DNA of 64,000 bases from assembly GCF_015712165.1 (NCBI RefSeq), contig NZ_JADPZX010000001.1, forward strand, positions 3,472,001 to 3,536,000, written 5' to 3'. This DNA comes from Streptomyces spinoverrucosus. Lineage in GTDB: Bacteria > Actinomycetota > Actinomycetes > Streptomycetales > Streptomycetaceae. Shown one piece after another: positions 29,939 through 40,271 of the stretch (position 1 is its first letter; the number at the start of each line of letters is the position of its first letter). The notes under the pieces were generated by a model. The model searched no databases and was not told where the DNA came from. It saw only the letters and a list, made by a program, of their open reading frames with translations. Made by a program: the position numbers and the translations under genes.

Positions 29939-30309
29939 GCCGTGAACCTGCCCTTCCGCGCTGGGTCTGCACTGTCCCTGGACTGTGATCTTGGCGATGT
30001 CCGGCCAGGACGGATGCAGATGGTGCTCGTGCGTGGTGCTGGGGTGATGCGGTGCTCTGGTGCTGTGGTGCTGTGGTGCTGTGGTGCTGTTGTGGTCTGG
30101 TGCGTCTTGCTCTTTCGGTTGCGGTCTGCGTCTTGCGTTGCGGTTCGCGGCTTGCCCGCACCTCGTGCCGCGGCTTGCCTCGCCGCACGTGCCAGGTCTG
30201 GCGCGATTCCTTGCTCTTTCACTGCCGAGGACGGCACGGCGGCGCCTGGCGGTTGCACCGTCGAGCGGCGTGGGGCGCATGACACACGCCGGTGGGCGGG
30301 CCGATTCTG
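29939..30309. other. Non-coding region with an 8-bp tandem repeat
   Basis: No gene is supported. Five copies of GGTGCTGT (first imperfect) run at 30051-30090 and are followed by a T/G-biased tract to about 30150 that encodes no plausible protein. It separates two minus-strand genes. Confidence 0.6.
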
Positions 30310-30876
30310 CTACGCGGCCGGCGTCGGGGTCGTGCGTATGCGAAAGTCGGACCAGGGCGCCAGGTCCACCCCCTCGTTTGTCTCCTCGTACCAGCCCGTG
30401 CCGTCCAACCAGGTGCGCAACCAGGCCGTGAGGCTGGGGGCGTCCACGTACCAGGCGTGGTCGGCGTCGTCGGCGTTCGGTTCGAAGAGCAGGACGGGGG
30501 CCTGCGGGTCGAGGCAGTCCACGCAGGCGTACATCGCACAGCCCCAGTGGGATATCGGCAACACCCCTTCGGGCCAGGGCCACTCGGGGTCCTTGCGGCC
30601 GCTCTCGCGGTTGGCGAGGTACTGCACGACGGCGGCGGGCTCGTCGGCGGGCGGGCTGTCGAGCAGGGGCAGCAGACCGTACTCCGGGCCGAATCCGCCG
30701 TCCCCTATCCGCACATAGAGCTCGGCGAGCAGCGGCGGCAGACGGAAGCCGAGCGCGGCCTCGGCGCGGGCCACCGCGGCGGCGTCCACGGGCTCGGGAA
30801 GCGAAGTCCAGCCCCACGGGCGGGTGTTACGGGCCTTGTCCTCCACCCGTGCCAGCAACTGCTCGATCTCGGTCAT
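30310..30876 (-). CDS. SMI1/KNR4 family protein
   Basis: 188-aa SUKH-fold protein. The motif WGWTSLPEPVDAAAVARAEAALGFRLPPLLAELYVRIGDGGFGPEYGLLPL (about residues 20-71) is the classic SMI1/KNR4 signature. Members serve as immunity proteins against polymorphic toxins or as regulators. No toxin gene sits next to it, so a housekeeping role is as likely. ATG at 30876, with DnaA-box-like sequences in the short upstream gap. Confidence 0.85.
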   Translation of the reverse strand: MTEIEQLLARVEDKARNTRPWGWTSLPEPVDAAAVARAEAALGFRLPPLLAELYVRIGDGGFGPEYGLLPLLDSPPADEPAAVVQYLANRESGRKDPEWPWPEGVLPISHWGCAMYACVDCLDPQAPVLLFEPNADDADHAWYVDAPSLTAWLRTWLDGTGWYEETNEGVDLAPWSDFRIRTTPTPAA

Positions 30877-30916
30877 GGGTTCATGATGCAAGGCGGCACT
30901 GACAATCGGGCGGACC

Positions 30917-30943
30917 TGTGGACAACCGTGCGCCTGTGGAAAA
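30917..30943 (+). promoter_or_regulatory. Two DnaA-box-like sequences
   Basis: TGTGGACAA (30917-30925), the exact complement of the Streptomyces DnaA box TTGTCCACA, and TGTGGAAAA (30935-30943), a related variant, are 18 bp apart in the gap between the SMI1 and yccF genes. They may titrate DnaA or regulate the SMI1 gene. Confidence 0.45.
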
Positions 30944-30962
30944 CGTGGCACTCGGGTGTGCG

Positions 30963-31358
30963 TCACCAACCCGCCGCGAAGGGCCTGTCCGTGGAGACGA
31001 TTTCGCGGCCGAAGGGCAGCAGCGAGACCGGGATGAGCTTGAAGTTGGCGATGCCGAGCGGGATGCCGATGATCGTGACGCACAGCGCGATGCCGGTGAC
31101 GATGTGGGCGAGGGCCAGCCACCAGCCCGCGAGGATCAGCCACAGGACGTTGCCGACGCAGGAGGGGGCTCCGGCGTCGCGGCGCTCGACCGTCGTGTAC
31201 CCGAAGGGCCACAGGGCGTAGACGCCGATCCGGAACGCGGCGATGCCGAACGGGATGCCGATGATGGTGATGCACAGCAGCACGCCCGCCAGCAGATAGC
31301 CGAGGAACAGCCAGAAGCCGCTCAGGACGAGCCATACGACGTTCAGGATTGTCTTCAC
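30963..31358 (-). CDS. YccF domain membrane protein
   Basis: 131-aa inner membrane protein with two YccF repeats. Each repeat has a hydrophobic helix then [16 protein letters not shown] or [16 protein letters not shown], and LLPFGRE/LWPFGYT. Function unknown. It overlaps htpX by 4 nt (ATGA), so it is coupled to the protease and possibly contributes to the same membrane stress response. Confidence 0.88.
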   Translation of the reverse strand: MKTILNVVWLVLSGFWLFLGYLLAGVLLCITIIGIPFGIAAFRIGVYALWPFGYTTVERRDAGAPSCVGNVLWLILAGWWLALAHIVTGIALCVTIIGIPLGIANFKLIPVSLLPFGREIVSTDRPFAAGW

Positions 31359-32218
31359 GGGCGACGACCTGCCATCTGTTCGAGGCGAGCGATGCGCTCG
31401 GCCATGGGCGGGTGCGTGGAGAACATCTTGGACAGTCCCTGGCCCGGGCGGAACGGGTTGGCGATCATCATGTGGCTCGCGGTCTCGATCCGGGGCTCGG
31501 GGGGCAGCGGAAGTTGCTTGGTCCCGGCCTCCAGCTTGCGCAGCGCGCTGGCGAGGGCGAGCGGGTCGCCGGTGAGCTGGGCGCCGGATGCGTCGGCCTC
31601 GTACTCGCGGGAGCGGCTGATGGCCAGCTGGATGACGGTGGCGGCGAGGGGCCCCAGGATCATGATCAGCAGCATGCCGAGGATGCCGGGGCCGTCGTCG
31701 TCATCGGAGCGGCCGATCGGGATCAGCCAGGCGAAGTTGACCAGGAACATGATCACGGAGGCGAGGGCGCCGGCGACCGACGAGATGAGGATGTCGCGGT
31801 TGTAGACGTGGCTCAGCTCGTGGCCGATGACGCCGCGCAGCTCGCGCTCGTCCAGGATGCGCAGGATGCCCTCGGTGCAGCACACTGCGGCGTTGCGCGG
31901 GTTGCGGCCGGTCGCGAAGGCGTTCGGCGCCTCCGTCGGGGAGATGTACAGGCGGGGCATGGGCTGGCGGGCCTGTGTGGAGAGGTCGCGGACCATGCGG
32001 TACAGCGCGGGGGCCTCGAACTCGCTCACCGGGCGGGCCCGCATGGCGCGAAGCGCCAGCTTGTCGCTGTTCCAGTAGGCGTACGCGTTGGTTCCGAGCG
32101 CGACCAGGACGGCGACGATGAGCCCGGCACGCCCGAAGAAGCTGCCGATGAGGATGATGAGTGCGGACAGTCCCCCGAGGAGTACTGCGGTCCTGAGCCC
32201 GTTGTGCCGGCGGTGCAC
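31355..32218 (-). CDS. htpX: Membrane zinc metalloprotease HtpX
   Basis: 287-aa M48 peptidase for membrane protein quality control. HELSH (about residue 140) is the zinc site, and the third ligand lies in [16 protein letters not shown]. Two N-terminal helices and two in the middle ([39 protein letters not shown]) anchor it. GTG start at 32218. It lies directly downstream of the nuo locus on the same strand, separated by 228 nt, as I recall from S. coelicolor. Confidence 0.94.
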   Translation of the reverse strand: MHRRHNGLRTAVLLGGLSALIILIGSFFGRAGLIVAVLVALGTNAYAYWNSDKLALRAMRARPVSEFEAPALYRMVRDLSTQARQPMPRLYISPTEAPNAFATGRNPRNAAVCCTEGILRILDERELRGVIGHELSHVYNRDILISSVAGALASVIMFLVNFAWLIPIGRSDDDDGPGILGMLLIMILGPLAATVIQLAISRSREYEADASGAQLTGDPLALASALRKLEAGTKQLPLPPEPRIETASHMMIANPFRPGQGLSKMFSTHPPMAERIARLEQMAGRRP

Positions 32219-32446
32219 GGTACGCCCTCCAAGTGGTGCAGCAGGGGAACCCTTTGCTTGTTGATCTACGGTCCCGCTGGTGCCGTGGTGACACGTCCAG
32301 TGGACCCTCCCGATTTGGACAACGCGAGGCGAGGGCCACTAGTTCCCTTGTGCGTGCGGCGGCCGCCCAGGTGAGGGCACCCCCGACCGGCCGGGTGAGT
32401 GCCCGCAGCCGTCCGGGTGACTGCCTCTGGAAGAGCCTGGTGTCCG
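32219..32446. other. Spacer between htpX and nuoN
   Basis: No gene or clear hairpin. Presumably holds the htpX promoter; I could not identify one with confidence. Confidence 0.3.
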
Positions 32447-33970
32447 CTAGAAGAGCCCGGTGTCCGTGAAGCGCAGGACCAGCTGGGGCGCTCCGGACAG
32501 GCCGATGCCGAGGACTGCGGTGAGCGCGAGCGCGGCCGTGAGGGGGGCCGGGACGAGGTGCTTGGCGGGCTCTCCCTCGGGGGCGCGGAACAGCAGGGCC
32601 GTCCATTGGAGGTAGTAGAACAGCGCGATCACCACGTTGACGGCCATCACCACGGCGAGCCAGCCGAGGCCCGCGTCGACCGCTGCTGAGAAGACGGTGA
32701 CCTTGGCGAAGAGGCCGATGATGCCCGGCGGCAGTCCGGCCAGGCAGAGCAGGAAGAAGGCCAGCAGTAGCGCGGTCACCGGGTTCGTGGCGTACAGGCC
32801 GCGGTAGTCACTGACGCGGTTGAGGCCCTTCGTACGGCCCACCAGTGCGGCGACCGCGAAGGCACCCAGGTTCACGGCGGCGTACATGAGCGCGTAGGCG
32901 ACCGTGGAGCCGATCGAGTGCTCGGGGTCGTCGGAGTACGCGGCGGCGGCGATCGGCACCAGCAGGTAGCCGGCCTGGCCGACGGACGACCAGGCGAGCA
33001 GGCGCACCGCGCTGTACGCGCGCGTGCCCTGCTGTCGGAGGGCACCGACGTTGCCGACGGTCATCGTGAGGGCGGCCAGGGCGGCGAGTGCCGGGCCCCA
33101 GACGTCGGCGTACGACGGGAAGGCGATGACCGTGACGAGAATCAGCCCGGAGAAGCCGACCGCCTTGCCGACCACCGACAGATAGGCCGCGACCGGCAGC
33201 GGCGCGCCCACATAGGTGTCGGGAACCCAGAAATGGAAGGGCACGGCCGCGGTCTTGAAGGCAAAGCCGACGAGGGTGAGGACGACGCCGGTCTGGGCCA
33301 GGGTGTGCAGCTGTCCGTCGACGTCCTGGATGCGTTCGGCGATCTGGGTCAGGTAAAGGCTGCCGGTGGCGGCGTACACGAAGCTGATGCCCATGAGGCT
33401 GACCGCGGTCGCGGTGACCGACGACAGGAAGAACTTCAGGGCCGCCTCGGAGGACCTCTTGTCGCCGTGCCGGAGGCCGACCAGGGCGAACGCGGGCAGG
33501 GAGGCGACCTCCAGGGCGACGATCAGGGTCGCGAGGTCGCGGGAGGCCGGCAGGAGGGCGGCGCCGGCCGCGGAGGAGAGCAGCAGGAACCAGAACTCCC
33601 CTTCGGGGAGTCCTCTGCGCGCGTCCTTGAGGGCCGTGACGGACAGCAGGGCGGCCAGGAGGGCCCCAGCGAGGACCAGGAACTGGATGACGAGCGTGAA
33701 CCGGTCGGCCGTATAGCTGCACACGTCGGCGTCGCCGGTGAGGCAGAAGGTGGAGCGGTCGCCGTCCAGGATCGGAAGCAGCATCAGCGTGGACACGGCT
33801 AGTCCGGCCACGGACACCCAGCCGAGGAGCGCCTTCTTGGCGTCGCCGACGAACAGGTCGGCGACCAGGACGGCGAGGGCGACCACGGCCGCGATGGTGG
33901 GCGGCGCGATGGCGAGCCAGTCGACGGACTGGACCAGGGAGTCGACCGGCGACTGGGCCAGGGAGCTCAT
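32447..33970 (-). CDS. nuoN: NADH-quinone oxidoreductase subunit N
   Basis: 507-aa antiporter-like proton channel of complex I. About 14 membrane helices include the conserved Lys-containing stretches (ALKFFLSSVTATAVSLMG, VGFAFKTAAVPFHFWVPD, VGKAVGF). The ATG at 33970 overlaps the nuoM stop (ATGA), excluding the longer upstream frame. Last gene of the locus; ends in TAG at 32447. Confidence 0.94.
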   Translation of the reverse strand: MSSLAQSPVDSLVQSVDWLAIAPPTIAAVVALAVLVADLFVGDAKKALLGWVSVAGLAVSTLMLLPILDGDRSTFCLTGDADVCSYTADRFTLVIQFLVLAGALLAALLSVTALKDARRGLPEGEFWFLLLSSAAGAALLPASRDLATLIVALEVASLPAFALVGLRHGDKRSSEAALKFFLSSVTATAVSLMGISFVYAATGSLYLTQIAERIQDVDGQLHTLAQTGVVLTLVGFAFKTAAVPFHFWVPDTYVGAPLPVAAYLSVVGKAVGFSGLILVTVIAFPSYADVWGPALAALAALTMTVGNVGALRQQGTRAYSAVRLLAWSSVGQAGYLLVPIAAAAYSDDPEHSIGSTVAYALMYAAVNLGAFAVAALVGRTKGLNRVSDYRGLYATNPVTALLLAFFLLCLAGLPPGIIGLFAKVTVFSAAVDAGLGWLAVVMAVNVVIALFYYLQWTALLFRAPEGEPAKHLVPAPLTAALALTAVLGIGLSGAPQLVLRFTDTGLF

Positions 33971-35541
33971 CGGGTGCCTCCTGCGAGGAGCTGCTGCACG
34001 GCCGGGTCGGTCAGGCCGAGGAGGGCCTTCGGCCAGAGTCCGGCGACGACGGTGAGGGCGACCAGCGGGGCCCACGCCGCGTACTCGTACGTGTGTACGT
34101 CGGCGAGCTTGGGTGCCTCCTGCGGCACGACACCCATGCAGACCCGGCGGACCACGACGAGCAGGTAGGCGGCGGTGAGCAGGGTGCCGAACGCGCCGAT
34201 CGACATGAAGGTGAGGAAAGCCGGGCGGCTGAGGCCGGCGGCGGGCTGGAAGGCGCCGAACAGCGCCAGCATCTCGCCCCAGAAACCGGCGAGGCCCGGC
34301 AGGCCGAGGGAGGCGACGGCGCCGAAGGCGAGCAGCCCGCCGAAGCGCGGGGCCTTGCCGTACAGCGCGGCGCCGGTCTTGTCCGCCAGGGCGTCGAGGT
34401 CGGTGGTGCCGGTACGGTCCTTCAACGCGCCGACCAGGAAGAACAGCAGGCCGGTGATGAGGCCGTGGGCGATGTTGGCGAACAGGGCGCCGTTCACGCC
34501 GGTCGGGGTCATGGTGGCGATGCCGAGCAGGACGAAGCCCATGTGGCCGACGGAGGAGTAGGCGATGAGGCGCTTCAGGTCGCCCTTCGCGCCCTGCTTG
34601 GCGAGGGCGAGGCAGGCCAGCGATCCGTAGATGATCCCGACGACGGCGAAGGCGGCGAGATACGGGGCGAAGGTGCGGAATCCGTCCGGCGTAATCGGCA
34701 GCAGAATGCGGACGAATCCGTACGTACCCATCTTCAGCAGTACGCCGGCCAGCAGGACCGAGCCGACGGTCGGCGCGGCGGTGTGGGCGTCCGGCAGCCA
34801 GCTGTGCAGCGGCCACATCGGCGTCTTGACCGCGAGTCCGATCCCGACCGCCAAAACGGCGATGACCTGCACGGATGTGGTCAGCGACCGGCCGTTGTCA
34901 GTGGCGAGTGCCACCATGTCGAATGTGCCCGCCGTGATTCCGATCAGGAGCAGGCCGAGCAGCATGACCACGGAACCGAGCAGCGTGAAGAGGATGAACT
35001 TCCAGGCGGCCTGCGTCCGCCCCTCGCCGCCCCAGCGGGCGATGAGGAAGTACATCGGAATCAGGACCATCTCGAAGGCGAGGAAGAACAGCAGCAGGTC
35101 GAGGACGGCGAAGGTGGCGAGGGTGCCGGACTCCAGGACGAGCAGCAGTGCGACGAAGGCCTTCGGGGTCGGGCCCGCGGGCATCTTGAAGTAGGAGTAG
35201 AGCGCGCAGAGGAAGGTCAGCAGCGCGGTCAGGACGACAAGGGGGAGGGAAATGCCGTCGACGCCGAGGTGGATCCGCACGTCGAGTGCGGGGATCCAGC
35301 TGATGTCCGTGCTGGCCTGCATCTTCGACGGCTGGTCGTGGTCGAAGCCGAGCGCCAGGACGATCGCGGCGATGAGAACCGCGCCGGTCACGGTCACACC
35401 GTGCCGCAGCACGGCCTGCTCGGGCGACTTCCCCTTCAGTCCGGGTGGGGCGGGCAGGAGAGCGGCGGCGGCGCCGAGAAGCGGGCCGACGACTACGAAC
35501 GCGAGAAGGAACTGCATCACGGACTCGTTGATATCGATCAC
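33967..35541 (-). CDS. nuoM: NADH-quinone oxidoreductase subunit M
   Basis: 524-aa proton-pumping subunit. The conserved glutamate helix (FEMVLIPMYFLIARWG) and the lysine helix ([27 protein letters not shown]) are intact, as is GDLKRLIAYSSVGHMG. GTG start at 35541, 6 nt after the nuoL stop. Part of the coupled nuoA-N unit. Confidence 0.94.
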   Translation of the reverse strand: MIDINESVMQFLLAFVVVGPLLGAAAALLPAPPGLKGKSPEQAVLRHGVTVTGAVLIAAIVLALGFDHDQPSKMQASTDISWIPALDVRIHLGVDGISLPLVVLTALLTFLCALYSYFKMPAGPTPKAFVALLLVLESGTLATFAVLDLLLFFLAFEMVLIPMYFLIARWGGEGRTQAAWKFILFTLLGSVVMLLGLLLIGITAGTFDMVALATDNGRSLTTSVQVIAVLAVGIGLAVKTPMWPLHSWLPDAHTAAPTVGSVLLAGVLLKMGTYGFVRILLPITPDGFRTFAPYLAAFAVVGIIYGSLACLALAKQGAKGDLKRLIAYSSVGHMGFVLLGIATMTPTGVNGALFANIAHGLITGLLFFLVGALKDRTGTTDLDALADKTGAALYGKAPRFGGLLAFGAVASLGLPGLAGFWGEMLALFGAFQPAAGLSRPAFLTFMSIGAFGTLLTAAYLLVVVRRVCMGVVPQEAPKLADVHTYEYAAWAPLVALTVVAGLWPKALLGLTDPAVQQLLAGGTR

Positions 35542-35547
35542 GCCTGC

Positions 35548-37542
35548 TCACGCTCCCGTGGCGACGAGGACGGCGGCGACCACCAGGACGACGGTGCCGG
35601 CGAGCAGCGCGCTCACATAGGTCTGCACATTGCCGGTCTGGGCACGCCGGACGGCGGCTCCCAGCCAGCGGGGCAGGGCGCCCGCCCCGCGTACGTAGGT
35701 GTCGACGACCTCGCGGTCGAGGAACCGCACCAGACTGGCTCCGCCCTGGACCGGGCGGACGAACAGGGCCGAGTACACGGCGTCCAGGTGGAAGCCGACG
35801 GCCGCGTGCCGGTGCAGCGGGCCGAGCAGCAGCCGTCCGGGATCCGCCGGGTCGGGCGCGTGGGCCACGTCGCCGTAGGCGGGTTCGTGGGTGGCGATGG
35901 CCTCGGCCTCGACCTGCGCGGCGTCGCCCTCCGGGTGGGCCGCGACCGCACCCAGCGGGACGCGGGCCGCGAGCGCGCTGGTGTGTCGCCAGGCGGCGTA
36001 GGTGACGAGGCCGCCGACCAGGGCCAGGCCCGTGCCCAGCACGGACGTGGTGAGGGTCGGGGTCAGCGAACCGCCGTCGAACCAGCCGGGCAACGACTGG
36101 TAGGCCAGTCCCCCCAGGGCGAGGGACGGGGCGGCGAGCACCCATAGCACCACGGTCATCGTCAGCGGCTGCCTGCCGTGGTCCGGGGCCTCGGTGCCGT
36201 GGCCCCGGAAGGCGAGCAGCCACAGGCGCATCGCGTACGCGGCGGTGAGCAGGGCCGTGAGCAAGCCGGAGACCAGCACGATCCAGCCCGCGGCACCGGG
36301 GACGTGCTCGGTGTGGCCGGTGGTGACGTGTTCGGCGGCGCCGAGGACGGACTCCTTGGAGAAGAAGCCGCTGAAGGGCGGGATCGCGGCGAGCGCGAGG
36401 AGCGCCACGGTCATCGTCCAGTAGGCGTCGGGGACGCGGTCGCGCAGGCCGCCCATGCGGGACATGGCGGCCAGCGAGTTGGTACCGGCGGCGTGGATGA
36501 TCACGCCCGCCGCGAGGAACAGCAGCGCCTTGAAGGCGCCGTGGGACAGGAGGTGGAAGACGGCGGCGCCACGGTCACCGACGGCCAGGGCGCCGGTCAT
36601 GTAGCCGAGCTGGCCGATCGTCGAGTAGGCGAGGACGCGCTTGATGTCGTCCTGGGCGAGGGCTGCGAGGCCCGAGCCGGCCATGGTGACGGCGGCCATG
36701 ACGGCGAGGACCACCATCGCGGCCGAGGACGCCTGGAAGACGGGGAGGAGACGGGCGATGAAGTAGACACCGGCGGCAACCATCGTCGCGGCGTGGATCA
36801 GCGCGGAGACGGGCGTGGGGCCCGCCATCGCGTCGGGCAGCCAGGAGTGCAGCGGGAACTGCGCCGACTTGCCCGCCACACCGGCCAGAAGCAGCAGGGC
36901 GATCAGCGTGGGGTGGTCCAGTCCGCCGCTCGCGACCGCGCCGAGCACCCGCGTGATGCGGAACGACCCGGCGTCGACGGCGAGCGCGAACAGGCCGATC
37001 AGGAAGGGGACGTCACCGAGCTTGGTGACCAGGAAGGCCTTCAGGGAGGCTGCGCGGGCCTCCGGGGTCTCCCAGTAGTGGCCGACCAGGAAGTAGGAGC
37101 AGATGCCCATGACTTCCCAGCCGACCAGCAGCACCATCAGGTCGCCCGAGTAGACGACGAGGAGCATCGCGGAGGTGAACAAGGAGACGAGCGCCGCGTA
37201 CGAGGGGTAGCGCGGGTCGTCCTGGAGATAGCCGGTCGAGTAGATCTGCACGCAGAGCGCGACGAACGCCACGAGGACGGCGACGAGGGCGGCGAAGCCG
37301 TCGATGTGCAGGGCGAGCTCGATCGGGATCGAGCCGGTGGGCGTGAGTTCGGTGGCGGCGTCGATGGCCGCGTCGCCGCCCTGGCGGACGGCGACCAGTA
37401 CGGCGAGGACGAGCGAGGCGAGCGTCGGCAGGACGGCGATCGGGCGGACGAAGCCGGGGGCCGAGCGGCCCAGGAGCAGCCCGGCGGCCGCGCCCAGGAA
37501 CGGAAGGAGAGGAACGAGGTAAGCGAGGGTGGTCGTGGTCAC
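35548..37542 (-). CDS. nuoL: NADH-quinone oxidoreductase subunit L
   Basis: 664-aa subunit with about 16 membrane helices and the lateral helix characteristic of NuoL. The motifs [16 protein letters not shown] (Glu), [33 protein letters not shown] (Lys) and the long C-terminal amphipathic part ([25 protein letters not shown]...) are present. The GTG at 37542 overlaps the nuoK TGA (GTGA). Confidence 0.94.
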   Translation of the reverse strand: MTTTTLAYLVPLLPFLGAAAGLLLGRSAPGFVRPIAVLPTLASLVLAVLVAVRQGGDAAIDAATELTPTGSIPIELALHIDGFAALVAVLVAFVALCVQIYSTGYLQDDPRYPSYAALVSLFTSAMLLVVYSGDLMVLLVGWEVMGICSYFLVGHYWETPEARAASLKAFLVTKLGDVPFLIGLFALAVDAGSFRITRVLGAVASGGLDHPTLIALLLLAGVAGKSAQFPLHSWLPDAMAGPTPVSALIHAATMVAAGVYFIARLLPVFQASSAAMVVLAVMAAVTMAGSGLAALAQDDIKRVLAYSTIGQLGYMTGALAVGDRGAAVFHLLSHGAFKALLFLAAGVIIHAAGTNSLAAMSRMGGLRDRVPDAYWTMTVALLALAAIPPFSGFFSKESVLGAAEHVTTGHTEHVPGAAGWIVLVSGLLTALLTAAYAMRLWLLAFRGHGTEAPDHGRQPLTMTVVLWVLAAPSLALGGLAYQSLPGWFDGGSLTPTLTTSVLGTGLALVGGLVTYAAWRHTSALAARVPLGAVAAHPEGDAAQVEAEAIATHEPAYGDVAHAPDPADPGRLLLGPLHRHAAVGFHLDAVYSALFVRPVQGGASLVRFLDREVVDTYVRGAGALPRWLGAAVRRAQTGNVQTYVSALLAGTVVLVVAAVLVATGA

Positions 37543-37931
37543 GCGGTGGCCTCAGCCTTCTCGGCGGCCGGCTCGGCCGCGGAGGCCTCGCCGTCGCGTC
37601 CGTCGGTCTCGTGGCCCTCGGCGGTGTCGCGGAGTTTGTCGATGTCCGAGGTGCCGCGGTTGCGGTGGACGGCGAGGACGATCGCGAGGCCGATGCCGAT
37701 CTCGGCGGCCGCGATGGCGATGGTGAACAGGGTCAGGGCCTGGCCGGAGTGCAGGGTCTCCTCGGCGGCCCGGCTGAGCCAGACGTCGAAGGCGACCAGG
37801 TTGAGGTTGACGGCGTTGAGCATCAGCTCGACCGACATCAGGACCAGGATCGCGTTGCGGCGGGCGAGGACGCCGTACAGGCCGGTGCAGAACAGGAGGG
37901 CGGAGAGGACGGCGGGATAGGCGAGGTGCAT
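37539..37931 (-). CDS. nuoK: NADH-quinone oxidoreductase subunit K
   Basis: 130-aa membrane subunit with three helices. The conserved glutamates lie in [13 protein letters not shown] and [14 protein letters not shown] charged, Glu/Ala-rich C-terminal extension of about 35 residues ([20 protein letters not shown]...) goes beyond the usual length of about 100. ATG at 37931 overlaps the nuoJ stop by one base (TGATG). Confidence 0.94.
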   Translation of the reverse strand: MHLAYPAVLSALLFCTGLYGVLARRNAILVLMSVELMLNAVNLNLVAFDVWLSRAAEETLHSGQALTLFTIAIAAAEIGIGLAIVLAVHRNRGTSDIDKLRDTAEGHETDGRDGEASAAEPAAEKAEATA

Positions 37932-38542
37932 CAGCGGGCACCGCCCTTGTCGGTTCGGGTGCCGGGGACCGTCGGGGCGCCCGGAGTGGTGGTCGTCGCC
38001 GCGTCGGCCTTCGCCTTGCGGGACAGGACGATCGCGCCGACCAGGGCTGCGAGGAGGAGGACGGAGAGTGCCTCGAAGGGGAGGACCCAGTTCTGGAAGA
38101 GGGCCTTGCCGGTGACCTCGGTGGAGCCGGCGGGGGCACCGTCCAGGTCGATCCAGGTCGTGCGGAAGGCGTCGACGACCACCCAGACCAGGGCGGCGGC
38201 CGTGGCGACGGCCACGGTGAGGGCGGCCCAGCGGTTGCCGGAGTCGGCGTCCGGGGAACGGCCGATGGGGGCCTTGGTGAGCATCAGACCGAACAGGAGG
38301 AGGACGACGACGGAACCGACGTAGATCAGCACCTGCACCCAGGCGATGAACTCGGCGGTCAGCAGGAGGTACTCGACGGCGAGACCGCCGAGGGTCACCA
38401 CCAGCCACAGGGCGGCGTGCACGAGCTGCCGGGTGGTGACAGTGACGATGGCGGCGCCGAACGTGACCACGCCGACGAGGAGGAAGGCGATTTCGACGCC
38501 GGTCGGGGAGAGGAATCCGTGCTGGCTCGCGGCGACGGTCAC
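37931..38542 (-). CDS. nuoJ: NADH-quinone oxidoreductase subunit J
   Basis: 203-aa membrane subunit with five helices. The third helix region [25 protein letters not shown] is typical. The C-terminus is Thr/Pro-rich ([16 protein letters not shown]). The GTG at 38542 overlaps the nuoI TGA (GTGA). The longer in-frame region upstream belongs to nuoI's other frame and is not used. Confidence 0.93.
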   Translation of the reverse strand: MTVAASQHGFLSPTGVEIAFLLVGVVTFGAAIVTVTTRQLVHAALWLVVTLGGLAVEYLLLTAEFIAWVQVLIYVGSVVVLLLFGLMLTKAPIGRSPDADSGNRWAALTVAVATAAALVWVVVDAFRTTWIDLDGAPAGSTEVTGKALFQNWVLPFEALSVLLLAALVGAIVLSRKAKADAATTTTPGAPTVPGTRTDKGGAR

Positions 38543-39300
38543 GAGGCTCCTCCCTGGGGATCGGTCGGCTCGGCGTCCTGCGGACCGGCGGGCTCGGAGC
38601 CCGGGGGGGCGCTCGGCTTGGTGCCTTGCGGACCGGCGGGCTCGGAGCCCGGGGGGTCGCTCGGCTTGGTGCCTTGCGGACCGGCCGGCTCGGAGCCCGG
38701 AGGGTTGCTCGGCTCGGCGCTCTGCGGGCGGGTCGGTTCGCTGGGCTCGGCCTGGGCTGCGGCCAGCTTCTCGGCAGTCTTGCGGGCGGCGGCGATCTCC
38801 TTCGGTTCCTCCGCGCCGGGGTCGAGGGCCGGCGGGGCGGGCACCGTCCACATCCACTCGCGGAGCTTGTCGCGCTCGTGGGTGAGGTCGCGGATGTCGG
38901 TCTCGGCGTACTCGAACTCCGGGGACCAGAACAGGGCGTCGAAAGGACAGACCTCGATGCAGATACCGCAGTACATGCACAGGGAGAAGTCGATCGCGAA
39001 CCGGTCGAGCACGTTGCGGCTGCGCTCGCGACCGCCGGGCGCGGCGGCCGGGACCGTCTCCTTGTGGGAGTCGATGTAGATGCACCAGTCCGGGCACTCC
39101 CGGGCGCACAGCATGCAGACCGTGCAGTTCTCCTCGAACAGGCCGATCACGCCACGGGTACGGGGCGGGAGGTCGGGCTGGACGTCCGGGTACTGCTCGG
39201 TGACGGTCTTCTTCGTCATCGTGCGGAGGGTGACGGCCAAGCCCTTGGCGAGACCGCTGCCGGGAATGCGGGGCCGGGTGGGCGGAACAGACTCGGCCAT
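38539..39300 (-). CDS. nuoI: NADH-quinone oxidoreductase subunit I with repetitive tail
   Basis: 253-aa ferredoxin-like subunit. Two intact 4Fe-4S motifs (Cys59, 62, 65, 69 in [12 protein letters not shown]; Cys108, 111, 114, 118 in [12 protein letters not shown]) carry clusters N6a/N6b. After about residue 150 there is a low-complexity extension ending with three 16-residue repeats ([20 protein letters not shown], encoded at about 38560-38710). NuoI is normally about 180-210 aa, so the tail is extra. ATG at 39300; 2 nt after the nuoH stop. Confidence 0.93.
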   Translation of the reverse strand: MAESVPPTRPRIPGSGLAKGLAVTLRTMTKKTVTEQYPDVQPDLPPRTRGVIGLFEENCTVCMLCARECPDWCIYIDSHKETVPAAAPGGRERSRNVLDRFAIDFSLCMYCGICIEVCPFDALFWSPEFEYAETDIRDLTHERDKLREWMWTVPAPPALDPGAEEPKEIAAARKTAEKLAAAQAEPSEPTRPQSAEPSNPPGSEPAGPQGTKPSDPPGSEPAGPQGTKPSAPPGSEPAGPQDAEPTDPQGGAS

Positions 39301-39302
39301 GG

Positions 39303-40271
39303 CTACTGGATCACCACCTTGACGATGCCGGTGAGGGCGATCTGGGCGAGGGAGAGGGGGACGAGGAGGGTCCAGGAGAGCTTCTGGAGCTGGTCCTCGC
39401 GCAGGCGGGGGTAGGTGACGCGCAACCAGATCACGATGAACGCGAGCACGGCCGTCTTCAGCAGGGTCCAGACCCAGACCAGGCCTTCGGCGCCCCAGGG
39501 GCCGTGCCAGCCGCCCAGGAAGAGGACGGTGGTCAGGCCGCACAGGACGACGATCCCGGCGTACTCGGCGAGGAGGAACAGGGCGAAACGCAGACCGGTG
39601 TACTCGGTGTACGCACCGAAGATGATCTCCGAGTCGGCGACGGGCATGTCGAACGGCGGGCGTTGCAGTTCGGCCAGCCCCGCCACGAAGAAGACGATCG
39701 CACCGACGATCTGCCAGGGCAGCCACCACCACTCGAAGGCGTCGAGGATGCCGGGGAGGGAGACCGTGCCGGCCGCCATGGCGACGGAGGCGGCGGCGAG
39801 GAGCATCGGAAGCTCGTAGGCAAGTAGCTGGGCGGCGGTGCGCAGACCGCCGAGGAGGGAGAACTTGTTGGCGCTGGCCCAGCCGGCCATGAGGGAGCCG
39901 AGGACGCCGACGCCCATGACAGCGAGTACGAAGAAAATGCCGGCGTCGATCAGCACGCCCACCGCGCCCTCGCCGGGGCCGATCGGGATGGCCAGCAGGA
40001 CCAGGAGGTACGGGAGGAGGGCTACGGCGGGGGCGAGCTGGAAGATACGGCGGTCCGCGCCGGCCGGTACCACGTCCTCCTTCTGCGCGAACTTCACGCC
40101 GTCAGCGACCAGCTGGGCCCAGCCGTGGAAGCCACCGGCGTACATGGGACCGAGGCGGCCCTGCATGTGGGCCATCACCTTGTGCTCGGTCTGGCCGATG
40201 ATCAAGGGGAAGGTGAGGAAGACGCCGAAGACGATCAGGAGTCGCAGGGCGACGTCGAGCGCGTCGTTCAC
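39303..40271 (-). CDS. nuoH: NADH-quinone oxidoreductase subunit H
   Basis: 322-aa membrane subunit at the quinone-binding end of complex I. The motifs [40 protein letters not shown] (charged E-channel) and [17 protein letters not shown] are well conserved. GTG start at 40271 overlaps the nuoC TGA (GTGA). In full nuo operons nuoD, E, F and G would precede it; here nuoC does. Confidence 0.94.
   Translation of the reverse strand: MNDALDVALRLLIVFGVFLTFPLIIGQTEHKVMAHMQGRLGPMYAGGFHGWAQLVADGVKFAQKEDVVPAGADRRIFQLAPAVALLPYLLVLLAIPIGPGEGAVGVLIDAGIFFVLAVMGVGVLGSLMAGWASANKFSLLGGLRTAAQLLAYELPMLLAAASVAMAAGTVSLPGILDAFEWWWLPWQIVGAIVFFVAGLAELQRPPFDMPVADSEIIFGAYTEYTGLRFALFLLAEYAGIVVLCGLTTVLFLGGWHGPWGAEGLVWVWTLLKTAVLAFIVIWLRVTYPRLREDQLQKLSWTLLVPLSLAQIALTGIVKVVIQ

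Noticed and set aside
30310..31335. Longer version of the SMI1 gene (341 codons)
   Set aside because: The extra N-terminal part is antisense-frame sequence of yccF; the SUKH domain starts at the ATG at 30876.
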